Assembly (NCBI GenBank): GCA_027451525.1
Contig: DAIDJF010000020.1
Location: 1 to 64,000, forward strand
Direction: 5' to 3'
Length of the DNA: 64,000 bases
Source: Ktedonobacterales bacterium
GTDB lineage: Bacteria > Chloroflexota > Ktedonobacteria > Ktedonobacterales > Ktedonobacteraceae
Made by a program: the position numbers and the translations under genes. A model generated the notes under the pieces. That model saw only the letters and a program-made list of their open reading frames with translations, was not told the origin of the DNA and made no database searches. How positions within the stretch are numbered: the stretch's first letter is position 1; each line of letters begins with the position of its first letter. This document shows positions 1-9,061 of the stretch, piece after piece.

Positions 1-117
1 CTCGCGGTCGCCCTGCTCCACTACGGGTTTTACCAATTTATTTTGTTCATCTCCATCATCAGTCACGACGGGTATTACCGCATTATTGTGTTAATGCCCA
101 TTATCGGTCCTTACGAA

Positions 118-2061
118 TTACTCTTCGATGGTCGTCAGATCGCCAGGGTTGACGCCCAGTTCGCGTGCTTTGAGGACACGGCGCATGATCTTTCCAGAAC
201 GGGTCTTGGGTAGGGCGGTCACAAAGTCGAGTTCCGCAGGCGTGGCGATAGGACCAAGCTCATGCCGCACGTGTTCGATCAACTGGGCCTTGAGTTCATC
301 GCTTGGCGTCTGCCCTACTTTGAGCGTCACAAAGGCTTTAATGGCCTCACCTTTGATTGGGTCTGGTTTGCCAATCACGCCCACCTCGGCAACAGCTGGA
401 TGGCTGACCAGCGCACTTTCAACATCAGCCGTACCAATGCGGTGACCTGCCACATTCAGCACATCGTCGGCGCGTCCAAGTACGGCAATGTAGCCATCTT
501 CGTCAATCGTTGCCACGTCGCCCGCCGTATAATAGGGCGAGAGTGTGCGCCAATAGTCAAGATAGCGCGCTTCATTGTTCCAGATGGTGCGAAACATCTG
601 CGGCCAGGACCCTTCGATGACCAACAGGCCACCCTGGTGAGGCGCAACGAGTTGTCCGCTACGATCGAGCACTTTGACAGTATAGCCGGGGAACGGCCTG
701 CCTGCGCGTCCAACACGAGTCTCCATGCTGATGAGCGTACCAATCGTCGGACCAGCCGTTTCGGTCTGCCACCAGTTGTCGCAGATAGGGAGATTGCCAT
801 CGCCAATATGCTGCTTGGCCCAGATCAACGCTTCGGGGTTGAGCGGTTCACCAGCACAGATAATCAAGCGTAAAGAAGAGAGATCGTGCGCTTTAGGATA
901 CTGTGGGCCAAATTTCATAAACATACGCAGCGTCGTTGGAGCCGTGAAGAGTTTTGTGACGTGATACTTCTCAATAACCTCCCAGACAATACCCGGATTG
1001 GGGAAATCAGGCGCACCTTCACGCGCGATAACCGTCGTGCCATTTGACCAGGGACCATAAACCATCGACGTGTGCCCGACAATCCAACCAATATCAGACA
1101 TGCACCAGTAGATATCATCCTCTTTAAGATCGAACGCGAGGCGCATATAGTAGGCCGTCCCAACCATATAGCCGCCATGCACATAGACACAGCCCTTTGG
1201 CGCACCCGTTGAGCCAGAGGTATAGAGCATAAAGAGCGGGTCTTCGGATTCCATGATCTCGGCAGGGCATTCGGTTGATTGGTTGCTACACAATGCGTAG
1301 AAATCGACCTCGCGGCTATCATTGAGGGCAACAGCCGGCGTGGCTCTGCGCCAGACGACAATATGCTCGACAACAGGCAGGTCCGCGACCGCCTCATCGA
1401 CAATCGCCTTGAGATTGGTTGTTTTACCACGGCGATAGCCAACATCAGCCGTCACGACAACGTGGGACTGGGCATCCTCGATACGTGCGCGCAACGCGCT
1501 ACTGCCTAGACCAGCATAGACGACCGAATGGATTGCCCCGATGCGCGCGCAGGCTAACATTGTCGCGATACCCTCCGGCGTGAGCGGCATATAAATACAG
1601 ACGCGATCACCTTTTTTCACGCCCAACGCTTTCAGTCCATTGGCAACCTGATTAGTCAACGTAAGCAGTTCGCTAAAACTGAAACGACGCTCTTCTCCGT
1701 CTTCACCCAGCCAGAGCAGGGCGGTCTTGTTGGCACGCTCCCCTTTAGCATGGCGGTCAAGACAATTGACAGTAATATTGACCTGCCCATCGACAAACCA
1801 GCGCGCACCAGGAGCCTGCCCTTCTACTACACTTGTCCAGGGCTTAAACCATGTGAACTCGCGCGCGATCTCGTCCCAAAACGCGGTAAGATCGCTTGCC
1901 GCATGATCGTAGGCCGTCTGATAATCCTTTACCCATGCGTTAGCTATAGCGGAAGAATCAGGGGCATAACGAACCTCATTGGTCAAAAGTTGTTTGAAAT
2001 TCTCTCCGGTCGGAGATAGGGCAGAGCCGTTGGTAGCCTGTCCATCGTTGGATTGCGACAT
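118..2061 (-). CDS. AMP-forming acyl-CoA synthetase, Acs family, with altered acyl pocket
   Basis: 647 aa, the usual Acs length. It activates a short carboxylate to acyl-CoA with ATP, giving AMP and PPi. Visible are the N-terminal Acs domain, the P-loop-like YTSGSTGAPKG, the WWQTET motif and the C-terminal PKTRSGKIMRR with the lysine that is acetylated in Acs enzymes. Pocket residues differ from canonical Acs. Where Salmonella Acs has Val310, Thr311 and Val386, this protein has Ile327, Val328 and Ala403; Trp431 (Salmonella Trp414) is kept. An Ala at the 386 position is typical of propionyl-CoA synthetases, so propionate or a broader range is possible. AGGAG lies 5 nt before the ATG. A second, canonical Acs of identical length is at 42365-44308. 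Family assignment is firm; the substrate is inferred. Confidence 0.93.
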   Translation of the reverse strand: MSQSNDGQATNGSALSPTGENFKQLLTNEVRYAPDSSAIANAWVKDYQTAYDHAASDLTAFWDEIAREFTWFKPWTSVVEGQAPGARWFVDGQVNITVNCLDRHAKGERANKTALLWLGEDGEERRFSFSELLTLTNQVANGLKALGVKKGDRVCIYMPLTPEGIATMLACARIGAIHSVVYAGLGSSALRARIEDAQSHVVVTADVGYRRGKTTNLKAIVDEAVADLPVVEHIVVWRRATPAVALNDSREVDFYALCSNQSTECPAEIMESEDPLFMLYTSGSTGAPKGCVYVHGGYMVGTAYYMRLAFDLKEDDIYWCMSDIGWIVGHTSMVYGPWSNGTTVIAREGAPDFPNPGIVWEVIEKYHVTKLFTAPTTLRMFMKFGPQYPKAHDLSSLRLIICAGEPLNPEALIWAKQHIGDGNLPICDNWWQTETAGPTIGTLISMETRVGRAGRPFPGYTVKVLDRSGQLVAPHQGGLLVIEGSWPQMFRTIWNNEARYLDYWRTLSPYYTAGDVATIDEDGYIAVLGRADDVLNVAGHRIGTADVESALVSHPAVAEVGVIGKPDPIKGEAIKAFVTLKVGQTPSDELKAQLIEHVRHELGPIATPAELDFVTALPKTRSGKIMRRVLKARELGVNPGDLTTIEE

Positions 2062-2344
2062 CGGTGCTCCTCTTTTCGATTCCCTTCAAAAACTCCGTTA
2101 CGATGCAGAAGAGAGCAACAGGATAATCATCATTGGTGAAGCGCACATTCCTGTTGTTCTGTTACGTATCTTACCATTACCGCTAGCCAGATTTGCAAGA
2201 GGAAAATAGCCTGCAACTGAACCAATTGGGGGATATTTTCAGACCAACAGCATAATTATCTTGTGTACTTCGTTACATAGTGATGAGCAATAGTCTACTA
2301 TACTCTCTATCTCGTACATAATTAGATTTTTGTGGAGGTTTTCT

Positions 2345-3652
2345 GTGCTAGCCCCGCGTATTCTTTTATGCTATCAAGTTGCGCCTGATGCTGTAGATGA
2401 ACAGCGACAAATTCAGCAACTTATTGCCGATATACAGATAGCGGGTGCGGATATCAACGATATCAACCTACGTCGGCAAGACATACATAATGAGGCATTT
2501 CTGCCTTTTTTCCAGGACGAATTAGCAGCATGTCAGTGGATGCTGGTGATACAGACGCCGGAAACGGTGGCATCTAGTCAGGTACGCACCGCAGTTGAAT
2601 ATGCCATCACAATGCAAAACAGGGGTGAGTTGCGCGGCATCATCCGTGCCCAACTTACCCCTGTCGCCAATAATGCGCTACCTGTTATCTGGCTCAGCTT
2701 GCCGGGAGTCCTTTTGAACATTGACTATAAGACAGGGCGCGATCAACTGCTCTTAATGCTCGGTATCGGTCATCCCGATAGTTGGGCCGATACGGCTCCC
2801 AGTCAGGCCGTTGCGCTACTCAGCACGGCCCAAATCGCCACGCCTGTCGCCCCCAGACTCTTCTTACCAGAGGCAGATAGAGGAGCAACGATCTATCCAC
2901 CACGGCCAATGGAGACACCAAACACGCCCACCATGACGCCTTTGCCGCCACCACTACATCCTCAAAAGTCGCTCTCTTCTGCGCACATTGCGATTGCGAT
3001 TATTGCGCTTGGTATCATCATTTTCTCTTTCTCTATTGCCTTTATTTTTACAAATGCACAAACGAATAATATAGCTACGGCAACCGCAACCGCGCTTGCT
3101 CAAGTACGTGCAACACAGACACACCAACAACAACTCGCTGCCCAGACAGCAACCGCACACGCACAATTGAGTGCAACCGCAGCAACACAAACACGGGCAA
3201 CGGCGGCGGCGATTGCGCAAGCCAATACTGCAGCGACAGCTAGCGCAATTGGAGCAACTGCGACTGCACAAGCCTATCAGCCAACAAGCTATGAAGCGGA
3301 GGCAGCGACAAACACGCTGGCAAATGGCGCGCAAATTATGCCGTGTGGCGGCTGTTCGGGCGGGCAAAAAGTCGGCGATGTCGGCTATAAAGGCACATTG
3401 CAATTTAACAATATTTCCGCGCCTTTCTCCGGCAATTATACCTTGACGATTTATTACTGCTCTGGCGAACAGCGCAATGCCTCAGTGAGCGTGAACGGTG
3501 GCACAGCAGTTGTTCTCACCTTTCAGCCTACAGGCTCGTTTACTACCGTTGGGTCACAAGTCATCACCGTTCACTTGAATGCTGGCACAAATACCATTCT
3601 GATCTTCAATGTCGATCATTGGGCACCAGACTTCGACAGGATTACGGTATAG
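2345..3652 (+). CDS. TIR-like domain / TM / Thr-Ala linker / CBM35-like surface protein
   Basis: About 435 aa. I start at GTG 2345 because TGGAGG (2333-2338) sits 6 nt upstream; an in-frame TTG at 2330 would place this site inside the gene. Residues 1-140 (APRILLCYQ..., then VEYAI..., VIWLSLPG) resemble the TIR-like sensor fold, a weak call. A single TM helix lies near 215-235. It is followed by a spacer of about 75 residues rich in TATA/QTAT-type triplets. The C-terminal 120 residues (YEAEAATNTL, CSGGQKVGDVG, VSVNGGT, DFDRITV) look like a CBM35/CBM6 carbohydrate-binding module. The likely topology is cytoplasmic N-terminus and exterior CBM. It stands alone between an acyl-CoA synthetase and a methyltransferase. 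Function unknown; possibly sugar or cell-wall sensing. Confidence 0.75.
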   Translation: MLAPRILLCYQVAPDAVDEQRQIQQLIADIQIAGADINDINLRRQDIHNEAFLPFFQDELAACQWMLVIQTPETVASSQVRTAVEYAITMQNRGELRGIIRAQLTPVANNALPVIWLSLPGVLLNIDYKTGRDQLLLMLGIGHPDSWADTAPSQAVALLSTAQIATPVAPRLFLPEADRGATIYPPRPMETPNTPTMTPLPPPLHPQKSLSSAHIAIAIIALGIIIFSFSIAFIFTNAQTNNIATATATALAQVRATQTHQQQLAAQTATAHAQLSATAATQTRATAAAIAQANTAATASAIGATATAQAYQPTSYEAEAATNTLANGAQIMPCGGCSGGQKVGDVGYKGTLQFNNISAPFSGNYTLTIYYCSGEQRNASVSVNGGTAVVLTFQPTGSFTTVGSQVITVHLNAGTNTILIFNVDHWAPDFDRITV

Positions 3653-3721
3653 GCCCATTGCGTGCTATCATAAAGGCTGGCACAGTCATATAACGCAATT
3701 GCAACAAGGAGAACATTCTTC

Positions 3722-4465
3722 ATGACGGAACATACCAACGAATTAGAGCGTTTACAGCACGAAGAGCAGGTTCGCCAAAATATTCAGAAACAGATTAACA
3801 CGCTTTTCGCGCCGGAAGACGAGGGACTGCGGTTCGCGCTCGCCTCTGCCAAAGAGGGAGGCTTGCCAGAGATACAGATTTCCCCCTTACAAGGGAAACT
3901 ATTGCAGTTATTAGCAGTAGCATGTAACGCGCGCAAGATACTGGAAATTGGCTCGCTCGCGGGGTATAGCGGTATCTGGCTGGCACGCGCGCTACCTGCC
4001 GACGGACGCCTGATTACGCTAGAAATCGATCCTCATCACGCCGAGGTCGTGCGTAACTCGTTTGCCAAAGCGGGTGTGGGCGACCGCACCGAGGTGCGCG
4101 TGGGCAAGGCTCTTGACCTGCTCCCACAACTGCAAGAGCAAGCACCTTTTGATTTTGTCTTCATTGATGCCGATAAACAGCCGTATCCGCAATATCTGGA
4201 ATGGGCATTACGTCTCACACATCCAGGTAGCATCATCGTCGCGGACAATACCGTGCGCAATGGCGCGGGACTGCTTGCACCAGAACTGACCAATAAAGAA
4301 GATACAACTGGTATTGCCGCTTATAACAAGAATGCAGAAGAATATTACACAGGTATTACCGGATATAACCGTGAAGCGATCAACAACCCGCGCTTGCTCT
4401 CGCTGGCGTTGGCAATAGATGACGGTTTTACCGACGGCTTTACCATCTCGGTTGTGCGGGCTTGA
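3722..4465 (+). CDS. SAM-dependent O-methyltransferase, catechol/caffeoyl-CoA type
   Basis: 247 aa. It probably transfers a methyl group from SAM to a hydroxyl of a small aromatic substrate, using a divalent metal. The class I SAM motif is ILEIGSLAGYSGIWLA (about residues 80-95), the acidic ribose-binding step is LITLEID, and FDFVFIDADK carries the metal-binding Asp of the Methyltransf_3 family. IIVADN follows. An AAGGAG-like site precedes ATG 3722. It ends 7 bp before the convergent FAD oxidoreductase. The physiological substrate cannot be read from the sequence. Confidence 0.9.
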   Translation: MTEHTNELERLQHEEQVRQNIQKQINTLFAPEDEGLRFALASAKEGGLPEIQISPLQGKLLQLLAVACNARKILEIGSLAGYSGIWLARALPADGRLITLEIDPHHAEVVRNSFAKAGVGDRTEVRVGKALDLLPQLQEQAPFDFVFIDADKQPYPQYLEWALRLTHPGSIIVADNTVRNGAGLLAPELTNKEDTTGIAAYNKNAEEYYTGITGYNREAINNPRLLSLALAIDDGFTDGFTISVVRA

Positions 4466-4472
4466 GAAGCAT

Positions 4473-5795
4473 CTAGAGAACCAGCGTCTCGCGGTGTGCG
4501 TTCTCAAAAGAGCGACCAGGAGCAAATGTACGCAAGTCGATGGTGGCAGCAGCAAATGGCACGGGTAAATGGACAAGCCCATCATCGACATCGCCAGCAA
4601 GGAGTGCTTCAACCAAAAGGGCGGTAATCGGGGCGTGCATCAGGCCATGCCCTGAGAAACCGACCGCGTGAACGAGGTTCTCTTGTTGTGTGTCCAGACC
4701 GATCAGCGGGTTCGCATCGGGTGTTGTGCCATAGAAGCCGCTGGTCGTCGCGACTAGACCACCAGCATTAGCAAGCAGGGGAGAAAACTGTTCCACCTGT
4801 TCGAGGATAGCACAGCCATAATTATCAATGCCATTATCATGACGGAAGGGCGGATCGACGCGATCCTGATCGGCATCGTTAAACAATGGCTCCGGCTCAG
4901 TCTCATGTGCCCAGGCCAGTAGCAAGAGATCATGCTCTGGCCGTGAGTGCGCTCCGCGATGGCTGCCTACACCATAGATCGTCATCGGCATTTGTTGCCA
5001 CGTCGTTGCATCCATCACAGGTTGCGCGGGTTTGAGAAAATAGAGGTAACGCTTGCGCGGAGAAACGGGCAAAGCCATGCCACCAATACGTGGACTGAGA
5101 CGTGCGGCCCACGCATTGGTGGCATTGATAAACCAATCCGCCTCAATCGTGCCTCTGTTCGTCATCAACGCCTGTATACGACCCGCGTGCAACATGGCAC
5201 CAAGTACCTCAGTCCGCTCTTGTACATCCACACCTAGCTCTTTTGCACGCCGAAAGCCTTCGGTGTAGATCATATGTGGCAAGAGAAAACCGTCAGTCGG
5301 GCACCATGTTGCGCCAACCACACGCTCAGCACTGAGAAAAGGCCAGCGTTCTTGAATTGTCTGTGGCGTCAACACTTCGACAGGCAGACCATGTTGTTGC
5401 TGCATAGTAGCGGCTACCTGTGCCTGTCGCCAAATGTCTGTTACTTCACGTTTTCTGCGCGGCTGCCATACAGGAATTGCGTCAGGAGCATCATAGAGAA
5501 AGAGATACCCATTCTGCCGTAACACAGGCTGCTGGCGAACCTCTAGAGAGCTATGCAAGAAGTCATGAAAATGCCTGTACCACCATTGACTATATTGCAT
5601 ACCAACAACAGTCTCTTCTGTGCTGAACTGCGCGCGAATCCCTGCCGCAGAGCGACTGGAAGAACCATTGCCCAATTGGGCCTTCTCCAACACTGTCACA
5701 CGAAAGCCACGCTCGGCCAGCCGAACAGCGATTAGCGCACTTGTCGCGCCGCCGCCAACAATCACAACATGGTCGGTGGAAGAGGAAGACACCAT
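4473..5795 (-). CDS. FAD-dependent amine/amino-acid oxidoreductase (DAO family)
   Basis: 440 aa with an N-terminal Rossmann dinucleotide-binding motif (VVIVGGGATSALIAVRLAERG) followed by the acidic end of beta-2 (VLEKAQL). The SSRSAAGIRAQF segment and the C-terminal GFYGTTPDANPLIG and GFSGHGLMHAP blocks are typical of sarcosine, glycine and dimethylglycine oxidase/dehydrogenase proteins, which bind FAD and oxidise secondary or primary amines. No signal peptide is seen, so it should be cytoplasmic. AAAGGAG precedes ATG 5795. It is convergent with the O-methyltransferase and divergent from the PHP phosphatase. The substrate is unknown. Confidence 0.88.
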   Translation of the reverse strand: MVSSSSTDHVVIVGGGATSALIAVRLAERGFRVTVLEKAQLGNGSSSRSAAGIRAQFSTEETVVGMQYSQWWYRHFHDFLHSSLEVRQQPVLRQNGYLFLYDAPDAIPVWQPRRKREVTDIWRQAQVAATMQQQHGLPVEVLTPQTIQERWPFLSAERVVGATWCPTDGFLLPHMIYTEGFRRAKELGVDVQERTEVLGAMLHAGRIQALMTNRGTIEADWFINATNAWAARLSPRIGGMALPVSPRKRYLYFLKPAQPVMDATTWQQMPMTIYGVGSHRGAHSRPEHDLLLLAWAHETEPEPLFNDADQDRVDPPFRHDNGIDNYGCAILEQVEQFSPLLANAGGLVATTSGFYGTTPDANPLIGLDTQQENLVHAVGFSGHGLMHAPITALLVEALLAGDVDDGLVHLPVPFAAATIDLRTFAPGRSFENAHRETLVL

Positions 5796-5936
5796 GCCTT
5801 ATGATCTCCTTTGGGAAAAACCTGCCTGACAGTTCACGGAAACAGACATATATATCGGTGGCGTATAACAAACAAAGACTATAATGGGTATGATACCACG
5901 CATTTGTTATAGCGAGCAGAAAGGTTGGAATGACTG

Positions 5937-6713
5937 ATGATACTTGACACCGATTTTCATAGCCATGTGTCGCGCAGTTCCGCGCAACGCATGGCGCAAG
6001 CTGCCCAGGAACAGGGACTGCGCGTACTTGGCCTCTCTGAACATGTTTTTCAGATGAACGAGGCCCATCCGCTACTGGAACATATGGGCGTCGAAGGGCC
6101 TCTTTTGAGTTTCGATACTTACATAGATGCAGTGCGCAACGCAGCCGAGCAGCAGCAGCTTGATGTTCGCCTGGGCTTAGAGGTCGATTTTATTCCAGAG
6201 AAAAACGAGGCCATACAAAGCTTCCTCAAGGGAAAACCCTGGGATTTTTTGATTGGCTCAGTTCACGAGATTGACGGCGTGCTTTTTGAGCACAATCACG
6301 AGTTGAACAAAACAACAGGTGAGGCACGCTGGCTCCGTTACTATCAATTGCTGCGCGCCGCCGTTACGAGCGGCTATTTTGATGTGATCAGCCATCCAGT
6401 ACGCATGCGCTCCGCCAATCCCTATTTGCCCGCCACGCTCGACGCGGAACTTGAACAGTTGGCAGCGGAGGCAACGCAACACAACGTTGCGCTGGAAGTT
6501 AACGGCTATGATACACTAACCTATCCCAGCGTCGTGCGGCGACTGGTTAAAGCCTGCGCATTGCATCACACTCCCATCAGCGTCGGTTCTGACGCGCATA
6601 TACCCGCGCGGATTGCACAGGCCCATCAGCAAACAGAAACGCTTTTGCGTAATGCGCACATCAATACCGTACGTATCTGGAAACAGCGCGTGCCTGAAGA
6701 GTATACATTTTAG
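5937..6713 (+). CDS. PHP-domain histidinol-phosphatase-like hydrolase
   Basis: 258 aa with the PHP metal-binding motifs: DTDFHSH at the N-terminus, GLEVDF in the middle, ISHPVRM and a C-terminal SVGSDAHIP. The arrangement matches HisK/HisJ-type histidinol phosphatases, which remove phosphate from L-histidinol phosphate with bound metals. No other his gene is nearby, so another phosphomonoester is possible. It begins 141 bp from the divergent FAD oxidoreductase and ends 24 bp before a convergent methyltransferase. Confidence 0.85.
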   Translation: MILDTDFHSHVSRSSAQRMAQAAQEQGLRVLGLSEHVFQMNEAHPLLEHMGVEGPLLSFDTYIDAVRNAAEQQQLDVRLGLEVDFIPEKNEAIQSFLKGKPWDFLIGSVHEIDGVLFEHNHELNKTTGEARWLRYYQLLRAAVTSGYFDVISHPVRMRSANPYLPATLDAELEQLAAEATQHNVALEVNGYDTLTYPSVVRRLVKACALHHTPISVGSDAHIPARIAQAHQQTETLLRNAHINTVRIWKQRVPEEYTF

Positions 6714-6737
6714 TACACTCTTCTCATGGCAGATCGC

Positions 6738-7475
6738 TTAGCCATTTTTAATAGCGGAAATCAAAAGAAACATCGGACGGCGCGTTTCATCCCGCATATC
6801 TGGATGCTTATCTAACATTTCTTGTGTAGGCTGAGGTTCAGAGAAGCCCATAATGGTGAAACCAGCCTTCATGAGTGTGTTTAGATAGGTAGCGATAGTA
6901 CGATGATATTTGACGACTTCATGCTCCAAAAACATCGCCTGACGTGGTCCTTCCATCTGATAATGGTCAACAGGCCAATGGAGTCGCTCACCATGTTCAC
7001 CGTAATACCAATCTTGGGCCGCCAATGCGCTAAAGATCGGATGTTCAACCGAGAAAACGAAACTGCCCCGCGGTACAAGGCAATGATGCACACGCTGACA
7101 GACGATGTCGAAGTGCGCGACATAGTGCAGTGCCAGTGAACTTAGCACAACATCAAATTGCGTTGCCGCAAAGTCGATGTCTTCAATCGCAAGCTGACGA
7201 TACTCGATGGCAGGGTCGTTAGTGCTCTCTCTGGCACGCGCAAGCATCCTCTCTGAGAGGTCTACCCCCACTACTGAACGGGCCTGTTGCGCACGTGCGT
7301 AACGACAATGCCAGCCAAAGCCGCAGCCAAGATCAAGGACGTTTTTTTCGCGTAGTGTAGGAAGCAATGCACGGAAGGCAGGCCATTCCCCAGCAGCATC
7401 CAGTCCACTGACAGAACGCGCCATCTGACTGTAATTGACAAAAAAGCCAGGATCATCATATTTATTCTGTTTCAT
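6738..7475 (-). CDS. class I SAM-dependent methyltransferase
   Basis: 245 aa. The SAM-binding motif I VLDLGCGFGWHCRYA is near residue 50, followed by VVGVDLSERML and the motif IV-like FDVVLSSLALHYV. This is the Methyltransf_11 layout. The C-terminal half (VEHPIF, PRQAMFLEHEVVKYHRT, MGFSEPQPT) resembles the small-molecule methyltransferases often annotated as UbiE/Coq5-like, but nothing defines the substrate. It is a single gene, convergent with the PHP hydrolase. Confidence 0.88.
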   Translation of the reverse strand: MKQNKYDDPGFFVNYSQMARSVSGLDAAGEWPAFRALLPTLREKNVLDLGCGFGWHCRYARAQQARSVVGVDLSERMLARARESTNDPAIEYRQLAIEDIDFAATQFDVVLSSLALHYVAHFDIVCQRVHHCLVPRGSFVFSVEHPIFSALAAQDWYYGEHGERLHWPVDHYQMEGPRQAMFLEHEVVKYHRTIATYLNTLMKAGFTIMGFSEPQPTQEMLDKHPDMRDETRRPMFLLISAIKNG

Positions 7476-7558
7476 TGCGCTACAACCTCCTCACTTCATC
7501 TTAGATTACATTTGTCTTTTTTGCAAAGAGGGCACAGAAGCAAGCGGTGCGACCATCA

Positions 7559-9061
7559 TCAATTACCGGGCACTTGCAGGCGATCCCAGCCGTTCTGCTG
7601 TAGCATTGTCACGCCCTGTATGACGACAGGCTGAGGCTGTTGCCCCGTCGCAAGATCAGCATACCAGAGCTTCGCCGTGCCATCGGCCGCCACAGTGGTA
7701 GCAACGAGTGCGCTCCCATACGGAGCAACACCGACCTGTGCTACCGTTAGCGTAGATACACCAGGGGCAAGCGAACTGAGCAAGACATGATCCTGGGCCT
7801 GCGTTGCCCCCAGTTGCACGACCTGATTTGTGCCATTGACATGCTGAAGTGTCAACAGCGCATTATCGGCGGTATAGCCGATTACCTGCCCCACGTTGGC
7901 ACGGAGCAGAACAGCTTGCGTACCATCCATATTCGCAGCATAATAAGTATTCCGCCCCTGGCACTGGTAGTAGACCGTCTTGCCTGTCGGACTAAACCAG
8001 AATGGCTGTGCACTGGCGCAAGGAGTAACCGTTTGTATACTTCCGCCATTGATGTCGATGCGCTTGAGGTTGCCTGTCGTGCCACCTAGCCCATCTTGAT
8101 AATAGAGATAGTTTGCATAGGCAAAAACAAGCTGTGGGGACAAAAGTTGGGCCAAAATACGCTGTGATGTTCCATGCAGGACATCAAACATCACGACGCC
8201 TTGCGCGGTACCGATAAAGATATAGTGATCGTCGGTACTCCAGACCGCCTGCAAGCCACGTCCAGCCACGCGATAGAACGCTACAAGCGTAGTTGCGGAC
8301 CGTAGCCAGTACACGGTTTCAGTTCCATCGTAGACCGAATATAAAACGGCATTCCCAGTGTGCGCGACACCATACATCGTCGTTCCCGCCGGATATGAAC
8401 TTTCAGCCAGTGCTACACGTTTGCCGCTCAATGGATCATAATTCACAATATACAGATGATCTGACTGCACATAGGAGAGTATCACCGCTGACCAGGAATT
8501 GGTCAATGCAAAGCTGGGCACGACATTTGACAGACTAGCATTAGAGGTCGTTTCCACGGAAGTATGTATATGCAGCAGTTGAAACACCCCAATAGTTGTG
8601 GCTAATAACACCACTGCTGCTGCCAGAGCTACCAGTTGCGCAAGCACGCGCCTGCCGCGAGATGCAATGGGGCGACGCACTTGCCAGTTATGTAGCTCCT
8701 CTGCTTGCTGCATGACAGGCTCTAGGGGCGCGACAGTCGCGTCGATGCGTGATACTGGCTCTTCTCGTACAGCTCGCATGATCGCAGCCAGTGTGCTGGG
8801 AACCTGTTGCGCTCCCTCATCCAACACCGCTCGCAGTTGCTGACGTTGCCCTGCACGCAAACGTCGCTCACGATCAAATAGTGTAGAACAGGTAATACAG
8901 GTCGGTAAATGGTAACGAGCCTGTGCAAGCAGAGCGGCATCAGCACCATCTAAGAGAGCCAGATCAGGATTTTCTAGTTCATCAAAGACACGTAAACAGT
9001 CACGACTTAACACGCATGGAGACAACCCTTCACGCGGGATATCAGGAAATTGCTCCACCAT
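7559..9061 (-). CDS. membrane zinc-finger anti-sigma factor with putative extracytoplasmic beta-propeller
   Basis: 500 aa. The N-terminal cytoplasmic part carries an anti-sigma zinc motif H-x3-C-x2-C (YHLPTCITC, near residue 50). One TM helix follows near 140-165 (RRVLAQLVALAAAVVLLATTIGVF). The remaining 330 residues are an extracytoplasmic repeat domain with TolB/WD-like strands (GNAVLYSVYDG, WFSPTGKTVYYQ, LWYADLATG). Its ATG overlaps the TAA of the sigma gene by one base (TAATG), so the two are translationally coupled. It probably holds the sigma factor at the membrane until the outer domain senses a signal. The propeller call is from repeat style only. Confidence 0.82.
   Translation of the reverse strand: MVEQFPDIPREGLSPCVLSRDCLRVFDELENPDLALLDGADAALLAQARYHLPTCITCSTLFDRERRLRAGQRQQLRAVLDEGAQQVPSTLAAIMRAVREEPVSRIDATVAPLEPVMQQAEELHNWQVRRPIASRGRRVLAQLVALAAAVVLLATTIGVFQLLHIHTSVETTSNASLSNVVPSFALTNSWSAVILSYVQSDHLYIVNYDPLSGKRVALAESSYPAGTTMYGVAHTGNAVLYSVYDGTETVYWLRSATTLVAFYRVAGRGLQAVWSTDDHYIFIGTAQGVVMFDVLHGTSQRILAQLLSPQLVFAYANYLYYQDGLGGTTGNLKRIDINGGSIQTVTPCASAQPFWFSPTGKTVYYQCQGRNTYYAANMDGTQAVLLRANVGQVIGYTADNALLTLQHVNGTNQVVQLGATQAQDHVLLSSLAPGVSTLTVAQVGVAPYGSALVATTVAADGTAKLWYADLATGQQPQPVVIQGVTMLQQNGWDRLQVPGN

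Noticed and set aside
1-213. Plus-strand frame open from the left edge (LAVALLHYGFYQ...), ending at TAG 211-213
   Set aside because: It runs about 95 bp antisense through the 3' end of a real acyl-CoA synthetase gene, has no start in the window and resembles no family. It may just be part of a dispersed repeat.
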